From: Chara braunii
Lineage: Eukaryota; Streptophyta; Charophyceae; Charales; Characeae
DNA length: 29,814 nucleotides
Direction of reading: 5' to 3'
Assembly (NCBI GenBank): GCA_003427395.1
Contig: BFEA01000537.1
Span: forward strand, 696,805-726,618
Made by a program: the position numbers and the translations under genes. Every line of letters starts with the position of its first letter. Positions within the stretch are counted from its first letter, which is position 1. This document shows, piece after piece, positions 17,874 to 26,460 of the stretch. The notes beneath the pieces were generated by a model. That model was not told the DNA's origin and ran no database searches. It worked only from the letters and a program-made list of their open reading frames with translations.

Positions 17874-19075
17874 ACTCCGCCGGACATTGTTGCCTTGCTA
17901 GCAACCTCCTCCACGTCCGGGGAACATGTGTATGTCGCAAGTCTTCAAGAAAGTTACAAAGACTATGCTGTCCAGCTGGTCCCTCCGTTGGACCAACCTC
18001 TCCACGTGCAAGAGTCATATGCGTGCGCGACTTCATCACCATCGCCAAGTGAACCAGCATCCTCGCTGACACTACTTGGGGACTCGTTGGTATGGTCTAG
18101 ACTTGAGGACCTCGACCCATTGACGCCGGAGGACTTCCAATGGACGCCTCTTCCCCCACCTGGTCCTTACCGAAGCCGCATTACAACGCCCTAATGGAAG
18201 AACTATGCAACTACTTGCACGCTGCAATACCAACTCCGTTGATGGAAGACGGAGTAGCGGTTATTGACCTTCGCGAGTACATTGCGAAGATCGACCATGA
18301 GTAAGCCACGCAACGGTATGACAACATCGACACACCATTACTCTACATCCGCATTCAGATTGGGAAGGCGGCCTGCAGCGCCTTGATTGATTGCGCAGCT
18401 ACTCGCAACTACATCAGCCAAGACTTCATGGCGCGCGCCGGCCTTGGGCCGCGCGTTCGAAGGAAGTCGCAGCCCACGCAAATCACGTTGGCCAACGGTC
18501 ATACGCACAAGTCCATTGACCGGTGCGCTGACTCCGTCCCCGTGTACTTCGCCCCGCATGCACGCGAGGTCGCGTCCTTTGACATCTTGGACACAAAGTT
18601 CAACATGATTTTGGGCATGTTGTGGCTGCGCACCAAGGACCACCCGGTGAACTTATACCGCCGCACCGTTCACGTTCCGGTCACCGGAACGGGGTACTTG
18701 TCCCATGTACAGTTCCCCCCACCTCACCCTTCGATTAGTTGTCACGTAGTCTCCGCGACAACCATTCACAACTCCATCGCACGGAACGACGTGGAGGAAA
18801 TGGGCATTTGCTTCTTGCACGCCCTCCCCCCTGCCGACGAGACAGCAATGAAACAACCACCAGATCCACATATTGTAGAGCTTCTTTACTCCTATGACGA
18901 AGTCTTTGAAGCCCTCGCCGGAATCGTACCGGATCGGCCAATTCGTCACAAGATCATTCTCGAAGACGGGGTCGTACCTCCGCGCGGATGTATCTACCGC
19001 ATGAGCGAGGAGGAACTCATAGTACTACGAACGCAACTCAATGACCTCATTGCCAAAGGGTTGGATTCGCCCTAG
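17838..19075 (+). pseudogene. Element B protease and linker (-1 frame, active site changed)
   Basis: The first part (17838-18194) is a pre-protease spacer, acidic and Pro/Ser-rich (KLSPAGSEATPLPTP, PLTPEDFQWTPLPPPGPY), similar in order to the same region of C. Stops around 18195 and 18302 and a frame change lead to the protease: LLYIRIQIGKAACSALIDCA, ATRNYISQDFMARAGLG, then FDILDTKFNMILGMLWL. The catalytic D-[ST]-G is D-C-A (18389-18397). The linker before RT (LLYSYDEVFEALAGIVPDRP, RMSEEELIVLRTQLNDLIAK) runs in the same frame to a TAG at 19073-19075. The RT start overlaps in another frame from 19041. In the living family the protease cleaves Gag-Pol. Confidence 0.8.
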
Positions 19076-19760
19076 CTGCTCGACCTACGGTGCACCCGTT
19101 CTCTTCGTCCGGAAGAAGAACAAGGAGTTGCGCTTATGCATCGACTATCGCAAACGTAACGCTCAAACCGTTAAGAATGTCGGCCCGCTCCCATGCATCG
19201 ACAATCTTCTCGAGCGCTTGGGCGGCGCCAAGTACTTCTCCAAGTTGGACCTCAAGGCAGGCTACCACCAGCTCGAGATCCATCCAAGAGATCGCTACAA
19301 AACCACGTTCAAAACACAACACAGGCACTTCGAGTGGGTCGTAATGCCATTACGCCTCACGAATGCCCCGACCACCTTCCAAGCAGGAATGACAACGGAG
19401 TTTCGCGACATGTTGGACCGGTTCGTGCTCATCTACCTTAATGACATCTTGGTGTATAGTCGGACCTTGGACGAGCACATCGTGCATCTACGCGCTATTT
19501 TGGACAGGCTACGTACGGCCAAGTACAAGGCCAACCGAGCCAAGTGCGAATTCGCACAACAAGAGCTCGAATACTTAGGTCAGTTTGTGACCGCGCAAGG
19601 CATCCGTCCACTCGCGCACAAGATCAAGGCCATCCAAGATTGGTCGGAACCGACCAACACCACGAAAGTTCGCTCTTTTATGAGATTGGCCGGGTACTAC
19701 CAACGCTTCATCGGCGGATACGCACCGATCACCGCACCCTTGTCAAGATTGCAGTCTCCA
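19041..19760 (+). pseudogene. Element B reverse transcriptase (YLND box)
   Basis: The frame opens with [20 protein letters not shown], then [52 protein letters not shown] (PFG changed to PLR), FVLIYLNDILVYS (catalytic box at 19434-19445), YLGQFVTAQGIRPL and [20 protein letters not shown]. The box reads YLND where the family has YLDD, a single G-to-A change (GAT to AAT). A frame change near 19740-19750 leads into RNase H. The residues before the frame change are well conserved with element C, so loss of activity looks recent relative to the split of the two elements. Confidence 0.88.
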
Positions 19761-20120
19761 AAGGTGCCTTACATTTCACCGACGAAGTCCGGAGCTCGTT
19801 CCATAAATTGAAGACGGCATTTCTCCTCACTCCCGTCTTGAGTATCTACAATCCCCCCTTGCCTACGAGAGTGACTACGGACGCTTCCGGCTACGGCATT
19901 GGTTCAGTTTTGGAACAACACGACGAAGTCGACTGGCATCTGGTTTAGAACTTCAGCCAAAACCTGCATCCCATCAACTCGGGTGATGATGCGTGAAAGG
20001 AGTTGCTCGCTTTCGTCACGGTACTCAAGCGTTGGCAACACTTCCTCCTCGGGCGTCATAGGTTCACTTGGGCTACGGATAATGACCCATTGACCTACTA
20101 CAAGACGCAAGACACGGTGA
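19761..20120 (+). pseudogene. Element B RNase H, truncated by the LTR of element C
   Basis: Read in the frame of 19544-19948: LSIYNPPLP, VTTDASGYGIGSVLEQHDEV (catalytic Asp in TDAS), then a TAG, a TGA near 19994, and LLAFVTVLKRWQHFLLGRH and FTWATDNDPLTYYKTQDTV. The last residues correspond exactly to YKTQDTV in element C, after which B stops and the LTR of C starts at 20121. The rest of RNase H and all of integrase are missing and do not reappear after element C. Confidence 0.85.
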
Positions 20121-21413
20121 TGTTACATGATGCGCCTGCACACAGGCCCCATTTGATGGGCCCGACGGTTGCTGAGGGCCCCCCAGGCCGCATGCCATCA
20201 GACATCCGGCCTGGACGCCCACTGCAGCCCCCAGGCCGCAGACTTCAAATATAGGCGGCAGTATTTAATTATTTATTTACTTACTTACCTGTTGTCCTAT
20301 TCTTTGTCTGTGCAGACGCCGTTTCGGAGGCCCCAAGGCAACACCTTGGGCCACGTACAGAAGGACGAGGCCGTTCCGAAACCAGGCGCGTTTTGGCACC
20401 TGACTCAACGGCACCAACGTCGTTTCGGACTGCACGCACCAAGGCAGCGCCTTGGGCCAGGTACACAGGAACGGGGCCTGACCAAGGCCAGGCGCGTTTT
20501 CACGCCTTGCTGCATCAGCAGCATGGTCTGGACGTCCAGTAGGGACCCAAACCGATTGGGCCGTTTGAGGCCAGCACCAGGCAGACCCGGCCTCGACCAG
20601 CGCTATAGATAGCTGGGCAGCGGCTGGGTACGGGACAGTTCGGGTAGCTCACTTCTCGAGCGACACGCTGCTGGACCAGCGTTGCATCTTAGCGCTGCGT
20701 TGAGGACTAGAGGTAGTGGTGTAGGTAGGGAGAGGGCGGAGGCCATACCTGCGGACGGCGGACTTACCTGGCACCATAGCTGGGACTCCGCTCGCGACCT
20801 GCACAAGACAGCAACCACGCGGCAGTCGATGTATGGCGGCTTTCCTGCAGGTGAGACAGTAGGGAAGACGGTCTCTTTGTCTCCCCTCCATCTCCTCTCT
20901 CTCTCTCTCTCTCTCCTCCTTACTTTTTCTTCTTCTTCTTCAGATACGAGAGTGGGAGAGGTTACACGCAGAGGTTACAGTGGGCATTGCGCCCAGGATC
21001 TGATTCCACATTTCTGAGGCACACATTGATTGGACATCGGCAAGGGACTATTTTTGGACTTCGCTATTGCAATCTCTGTCTCCTCCCTCGCCTCCATTTC
21101 CGTCTCCCTCCTTCCCCCATCTCTCATCTGTGGTATCTCCCCATGTGTGTGTACAAGGAGGGACCTTTTCTTCTTGGTGTGCGGTCCCTCCTCCCCCTCT
21201 CACATGTGTGATGAATGATGGGATGTCGTGTCAGTCCCGGTCAGGTCAGGACTTATATTAAAGTCTTCCGCTGCGCAACTATGTGCCACTTTGTATGTAT
21301 CACGATGTACATTGCTTGTTGATGTTCCACTGATGTTGCATTGTCCATTCAGTCCTTTTCGTCACATTGCGGATCCTTGGCTCTACCTACATTGCCCAAC
21401 TGGGCATGTATCA
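20121..21413 (+). repeat. 5' LTR of element C
   Basis: Starts TGTTACATGATGCGCC and ends TGTATCA two bases before the primer-binding site. It pairs along its length with 28051-29343. Internal landmarks are an imperfect ~102-bp direct repeat (from 20315 and from 20417), TATAGATAG (20604-20612, core promoter candidate), a CTTACCTGGCACCATAGCT motif (20763-20781), CT-rich repeat (20893-20914), and ATATTAAAGTCTTCCGCTGCG (ending 21275), a likely poly(A)-signal region. A short duplication around GAGGTTACACGCAGAGGTTACAG (near 20957) is absent from the 3' copy. Confidence 0.88.
20604..20612 (+). promoter_or_regulatory. TATA-like element in the element C 5' LTR
   Basis: TATAGATAG is retained at the same place in the 3' LTR (28552-28560), and the solo LTR has TATATAG (6470-6476) in the same GACCAGC-CTATA context. 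Conservation between diverged LTRs supports a core promoter role; the transcription start is not known. Confidence 0.5.
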
Positions 21414-21415
21414 GC

Positions 21416-21427
21416 TGGTAGCGGAGC
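21416..21427 (+). promoter_or_regulatory. Primer-binding site of element C
   Basis: TGGTAGCGGAGC, two bases after the LTR end, matches the initiator tRNA-Met type site of element A (TGGTATCGGAGC) except for one base and the canonical site at ten of twelve positions. Confidence 0.65.
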
Positions 21428-21474
21428 CCCGCACGTGAATCAGGACAACTTGATCTGACACGTGTGCGGGGACT

Positions 21475-21645
21475 ATGGATTAGTGATTGATTGATTAGTC
21501 ATTGATTATTTGATTGATTGATTAGTCATTTGGTTGATTGATTGATTGATCAGTGATTGATTGATTGATTGAGCATTGATTGATTGTTTGATTGACTAAT
21601 TGATTGGTCGATTGATTGATTGATTGATTGATTGATTAGTTAGTT
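21475..21645 (+). repeat. (ATTG)n imperfect tetranucleotide repeat
   Basis: About 170 bp of GATT/ATTG units with interruptions such as AGTC, AGTG and TTTG, placed in the leader of element C shortly after the primer-binding site. Confidence 0.92.
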
Positions 21646-22365
21646 ACGTCATACTAATTAGTCCCCAAATCGCGAATTTTTTTTGACCTAACTGCCAAAA
21701 TCGATTTTTTTTTTCTTTTTTTGGATTTCGTTCTTAGGCTATCTTCGTTTGTGGAAAATCGCAAAATCCGGAATAGGGCAGCATCTGAAATTTTTGACTT
21801 TTCGCGTTCTTTTGAAATTCGAAATTTCGTTGTTGAGAAATCCGAAATATTTTCGATTTGTATTTCCTTTCGCAATTTCCCATTATTTCAAAAATTCCAA
21901 GATTTTTTTTGGAATTTCCGAAATTCGTTATTTCACGATTTGAAATTTTACGGGAAATCTCTTTTTGCAGTTACTTTTTCAACTGCGCATACTCTCATCT
22001 GAATAATTCCGGGAATTTTTTTTCTTCTGAAATTCCCTGAACTTGCGGGAATTTGTGTTGCAGTTCTATTATTCTTTATTCATTATTATTCTTTGATAAT
22101 CATTGAAAATTCGAATTTTTTTATTATTTCGAATTTGAGGGAGATTCGGAGACCTTATGAACTTGCAAACTCGAGATTTTATTATTATTATTATTCATTT
22201 CTCGATTCTTTTTTTTGCAAAAGTCCAAACGTTTGTTTGATTAGTGGCTCCTTATCTAGGCGATTTATCCCACCCACCCCTCCCCACCTACGTTGTTGCC
22301 CCCTCTGGTCTACTCTTCTTCTTCATCTATCTCCGGGTACCCCCTACTGCGAAATTAGCGAGTTG
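21646..22365 (+). other. Element C A/T-rich leader
   Basis: Strongly A/T-rich with dense AAATTCG, GAAATTTC and TTTTCGAA words, then ATT repeats near 22176-22196 and a pyrimidine-rich CCCACCCCTCCCC stretch near 22270-22290. The open frames here are compositional. It parallels the leader of element B (15045-15449). Confidence 0.65.
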
Positions 22366-22476
22366 CCACATCAGCAGGACACATCAGCAGTGACACGTCA
22401 GTGCCACATCAGCAGGCCACGTCAGCAAACCACATCAGCAGGACACATTACCAGCAGGGAGCACCACGTCAGCAGG
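22366..22476 (+). repeat. CCACRTCAGCA array at the start of gag, element C
   Basis: At least six copies of CACATCAGCAG or CACGTCAGCA with irregular spacing, and one shortened CACGTCAG. It corresponds to the 15-bp array of element B. One frame still gives PHQQ, PRQQ and similar words but the phase is broken, so the periodic peptide is lost. Confidence 0.8.
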
Positions 22477-24026
22477 CCCTTGGCCTGATCCATGCTCTTG
22501 CGCTCTCAAACATTCTTCGTGGACCAAAAGTCCAGAGAAACAGCCGAGGCCTACCAAGTCCGGATGCTCGCTTCGATCACCGAAGCCAAGCAACGGGCGG
22601 ATGCAGTAGCGGCCGCAGAGAAGAAGAAGGCGGAGGACGTCGAGAAGGCACGTCTGTTGGCAATCGAACAGCAGCGCCAGCATGACGAGGCAGCAGCAAA
22701 GGCTGCCGATGAAGAACGCAGTCAGCGACGCGAGAAGATATTTAGCGAGGAGAGAGCTTTGCTCACTATGGCAGCGGTCCGGCGGACCGAGGCCGAAGGT
22801 GGCGAATTCAGCGACAACGGACCACGCATCTCGCTGTTGCTCTCCCACCTTATGGATCTCCTGGCAACGTGCATTGCACAGCAGGAGGACATCCATAGCC
22901 TCGACGACACGGTGAAAAACGAGCAACGGTTGTTGGATCAAGTCAACAGCCGCCTCCAGCAGCTGGAGCAACGACCGGTCACCGCCCCCGTCGCCAGCTC
23001 CTCCAACACGTCTGATCGCCTCGACGCATTGGAAGTCGACGTCCGTAAACTCAAGGACGGCGTGCAGCTACAGCAAACCGCAACTCAAAAACTTGAGCAG
23101 CGGATCTGCGCTGCCGCCACTCACTCGAGCATGTCACAATGTGAATCGACTCCGAAGTTCGACGGTCAGGCGATCTTCTGCGACGCAACGAAGACGGACC
23201 CGATTCCGTGGTTCCGCCAGTTCGAGCTCAGTTGCAGCTCCACCACGTCCACGAAGTGAAGCACCACGCGTACTTGTACTCCCGATCGGGGGGCGCGTGC
23301 CAAGCATGGATGGACAACCTCTTATCTAAGTACGGCATGGTGGCGGCCGAATTGCATACCAAGATCAGCTGGGTGGCTCTGAAGGCAGCATGGCATAAGC
23401 GGTTCCAAATCGAGCCGCCAGAAATGAAAGCAATGGACAAGCTGATCCAGTTCCACCAAAACACGCTGCCAAGCGGAGATTGGATCGCCGAGTTCGAACG
23501 CTTGGCAGCCACGCCCAGCGTACCAATGGGCTTTCAGGCCGTTAAACACTACTTCATCTCGAGGTTGTGTCCGGCATTGTCCACGGCGCTGACCCAAGTC
23601 GCAGACACACTCACTACAACCGCGGAGCTCTTCGACAAGGCCATCGTCACAAACACGGAGGCCAAGAACCTCTCACCTACGGCAGGCTCGAGCAAAGAAC
23701 AGCATCGGCCGAAAGTGGCCGTGGTCGCGGCGGCAACGTCGACCGGCCCCTCAAGCGAGGCCGTGTCTGCCAATGAAGGGGACAGACTCGCAGCCGCCCG
23801 GGATGGTGGCCGCCACGGCAGAGGCCAATTACGCGGCAAAACGAAGACAAACACCACATCAAACCCCGGGCCCGGCGCAACAGCTCAAGATCCATGGACC
23901 CACCTCTCGGAGAGCGTATACAAATTACACATGAGATTCTGCTATTGCTTGTGGTGCAACAGCGATCTCCACGCAACAGTGCGCTGCCCTTTGATGCCTT
24001 ACGGCAAGGGCAAGTCGGGAAACTGA
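22477..24026 (+). pseudogene. Element C gag (one frameshift), ending at a slippery heptamer
   Basis: The frame 22492-23259 has a long Ala/Glu/Lys coiled coil (RADAVAAAEKKKAEDVEKAR, RLLDQVNSRLQQLEQRP, RLDALEVDVRKLKDGVQLQ) and then the start of the capsid (TPKFDGQAIFCDATKTDPIP, WFRQFEL). A single frame change near 23228 moves it to the frame 23208-24026: YSRSGGACQAWMDNLLSKYG, VALKAAWHKRFQIEPPEMKA, LPSGDWIAEFERLAATP. The tail is basic (GGRHGRGQLRGKTKTN) and has an intact CCHC knuckle CLWCNSDLHATVRC (about 23947-23988). It ends SGN plus TGA, with GGGAAAC overlapping the last codons. No clear ATG was found, and the start is placed by comparison with element B. Confidence 0.82.
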
Positions 24027-24060
24027 GCACTGTCGGGAGTGAGTCGACGACACTCTCGAC
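24017..24060 (+). promoter_or_regulatory. -1 ribosomal frameshift signal, element C gag-pol
   Basis: GGGAAAC (24017-24023) is in gag register G-GGA-AAC, with TGA at 24024-24026. The -1 frame is open from 24023 (CTG AGC ...) to 24607. GTCGGGAGTG (24032-24041) pairs with CACTCTCGAC (24051-24060), ten pairs including one G-U, around a 9-nt loop, 8 nt after the heptamer. The loop size and the position of the core stem match element B exactly. Confidence 0.85.
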
Positions 24061-25080
24061 ACCTTCGGAACCGGTTGCTTCGCGGGCGACCGCCCTTCAT
24101 TCTGAGGCACATGCGGAAGTCGATAGTCGCCCTCTTTTATATTCTTATGAGGACTATGCTGCCCGGCTCGTTCCTACGCTGGGTACTCATGCTCAAGGAC
24201 AAGACGTGTGTGCGGCATCTTCTCCGCCCGGGAGCAGCGACTTATCGTCTTCAAGTGGTTCTTCACCGGATTCGGCGAGCGAGTTCAACATAGAGGTATT
24301 GGACCCGCTAATGTCCGAGGATTTCGCATGGCTTCCTCTCCCGACCACTGGTCGCTTGCCGGGACCGCAATGCGCAGCACTTCGCGCTCATCTCCACACG
24401 TACTTATCCTTCTATGCACCACCAACTTCGCCGACGGATGACGAAGCTACGGTGGGGGACATCCTTGCGTATGTTACCAAGGTGGCCGCGAGTTTCGCCA
24501 GCAGCGGTACGATGACAACAACGCACCGCTCCTCTCTGTCTGCATCCAAGTTGGGCAAACGTACTGCAGCGCTTTGCTGGATAGCGGCGCGTCTCGCAAT
24601 TTCATGAGCCAAGCCTTTATGCAAAGGGATGGCCTTGGCGCAAAAGTTCGGAGGAAGGCAAACCCGACGACGATCAAGTTGTTGGACGGAAATACGCAAC
24701 AACTTCTCGACCGCTACAACGAAGTCGTCCGGGTGTATTTCGCACCTCATGCATGCAAACCGATGACGTTTAGCATTTTGGACACGGACTTCAATATTAT
24801 TTCAGGAATGCCTTGGCTTGCAAGTGCGGATCCATGGTCAACTTCCACCGGCGGACTCTTACCGTCCGGGACGCCTTCAACGCCGAAGTGTCGTGCACTA
24901 TTCCTCTTCCGCACCCTTCGATCCGGTGCCAAGTGGTGTCAGCCAAGTCATTCCGGGCTACTTGTGCTTACGAGCAGCCCGACGAGATAGGCCTCTGTTT
25001 CCTACAGACCGTCGCGGTAGCCGACTCTTCACCCACGGACTTGTCTTCGGACCCCCGTGTGGTGCGGTTGCTTGACGAGT
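24023..25080 (+). pseudogene. Element C protease and linker (active site intact, frameshifted)
   Basis: Entered by the -1 shift. The spacer (KLSTVGSESTTLSTPSEP, PLMSEDFAWLPLP) is followed after a frame change near 24510-24570 by the protease core LLDSGASRNFMSQAFMQRDG with the catalytic D-S-G at 24580-24588, and [19 protein letters not shown] for the C-terminal Gly motif. A second frame change near 24830 leads to [20 protein letters not shown] and the linker [20 protein letters not shown]. The spacer between gag and protease (about 180 residues) is long for a Ty3/gypsy element and is shared with B. In a working copy the protease would mature the particle. Confidence 0.82.
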
Positions 25081-26020
25081 TCGCCGACATCTGTGAGTCA
25101 CCTACCAGTGTGGTGCCGGATCGGCCGATCTCTCACGAGATCATTCTTGAGGCCGGTGCCATGCCGCCGAAAGGTTGCCTTTATTGCATGAGTGAGGAGG
25201 AGCTTACGGTCCTCCGCGCTCAACTCGATGACTTGTTGGACAAGGGTTGGATCCGCTCTAGTAAGTCCCCATATGGAGCGTCGGTTCTCTTCGTACGGAA
25301 GAAGAACAAGGATCTACGATTGTGCATCGATTACCGCAAGCTCAACGAGCAAACCGTCAAGAATGCGGGGCCTCTTCCTCGTATTGACGATCTTCTTGAG
25401 CGATTGGGCGGCGCAAAGTACTTTCCAAGTTGGATTTGAAGTCGGGGTATCATCAGATTTCCATCCGGCAAAACGATCGTTATAAATCCGTGTTCAAGAC
25501 GCGGTATGGGCAATTTGAGTGGGTGGTCATGCCCTTTGGTGTCACCAATGCCCCTACGACCTTTCAAGCGGCAATGACCAACCAGTTTCGTGCAATGTTG
25601 GACCGGTTCGTGCTGGTCTACTTAGACGACATCCTCGTCTGTAGCCGGACATTGGAGGATCATCTTGAGCACCTTCAACGGAGACGCTCCAACGCTCCGC
25701 GGCGCCAAGTACAAAGCCAATCGGGACAAGTGCGAATTTGTTTGGTAAGAGCTGGAACACTTGGGCCATTTTGTCACACCGGAGGGCATCCGTCCGTTAT
25801 CGAACAAGATTCAAGCCATCCAAAAGTGGCCGGAGCTGCGGAACGTCACGGATGTCCGTTCGTTTCTCGGCCTTGCCGGCTACTACCAACGTTTCATTAA
25901 GGGATATTCGAAGATCGCGGCTCACTTGACCAAGCTTCAATGCGAGAATCGACTGTTTGACTTCGGTGAGGATGCGCGGGAATCATTTCTGGCCCTCAAG
26001 GCTGCGTTATTATCCGCATA
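25081..26020 (+). pseudogene. Element C reverse transcriptase (YLDD intact)
   Basis: Continues from the linker with RMSEEEL-type sequence (here [20 protein letters not shown]), [20 protein letters not shown] and [21 protein letters not shown] frame change at about 25425 interrupts [15 protein letters not shown] (a one-base loss near TTTCCAAG). The next frame, 25430-25675, has WVVMPFGVTNAPTTFQAAMT and LVYLDDILVCS, catalytic box at 25619-25630. Another frame change near 25680-25700 and a TAA at 25746-25748 precede [20 protein letters not shown] and [20 protein letters not shown], ending in a TAG near 26020. All catalytic Asp residues are present, unlike A and B. Confidence 0.88.
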
Positions 26021-26460
26021 GGCTTTGAGCATATACGACCCGCTATTGCCAACCGCGTCACTACGGATGCGTTCAGCTATGGAATTGGTGCCGTCCTCGA
26101 ACAACATGATGGCGTGGACTGGCACCCGGTCGAGTACTTCATCAAGAAAGTGCCCGTTGTGCACTCCATTGATGATGCACGCAAGAAGGAGCTCCTAGCC
26201 TTCGTCCACGCGCTTAAGCAGTGGCGGCACTTCCTCCTTGGTCGAAGCCAATTCCGATGGGTAACGGACAACAATCCGTTGGTCTTCTACAAGACCCAAG
26301 ACACCGTTAATAGCACGATCGCCCGATGGATGGCTTTCATCGACCAGTTTGACTTCTTTCCCGATCACATTCAGGGGAAGTCTAACCGTTTTGCGGATGC
26401 TCTTTCACGGCGTCCGGATCATTGTACCGCAGTCTATTCGACCTTCAAAGTCGACGACAA
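26021..26460 (+). pseudogene. Element C RNase H and connection to integrase
   Basis: After the TAG, ALSIYDPLLPT is read, and a one-base frame change near 26055 leads to TTDAFSYGIGAVLEQHDGVD. The usual TDAS reads TDAF. In the frame beginning 26114, DWHPVEYFIKKVPVVHSIDD, KKELLAFVHALKQWRHFLLG and FRWVTDNNPLVFYKTQDTV follow, then RWMAFIDQFDFFPDHIQG and FADALSRRPDH. The pattern D...E...D of retroviral-type RNase H is present. It would remove the RNA template during cDNA synthesis. Confidence 0.85.

Larger units (their letters stand above)
15045..20120 (+). mobile_element. Element B: Ty3/gypsy remnant, 5' and 3' truncated
   Basis: Related to element C: both have an A/T-rich leader, a CCACGTCAGCA array at the start of gag, a coiled-coil Gag, an identical gag-end heptamer with -1 pol frame, and closely similar PR-RT-RH. 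No LTR or primer-binding site is recognisable upstream, and the element ends in RNase H at 20120 where the LTR of C begins. Gag carries a 529-bp DNA transposon. The protease triad is DCA and the RT box is YLND, so it is dead. The start at 15045 is approximate. Confidence 0.75.

Noticed and set aside
18204-18382. Separate gene between the B pol spacer and the protease
   Set aside because: The sequence is continuous with pol when compared with element C; the interruption is due to stops and a frame change.
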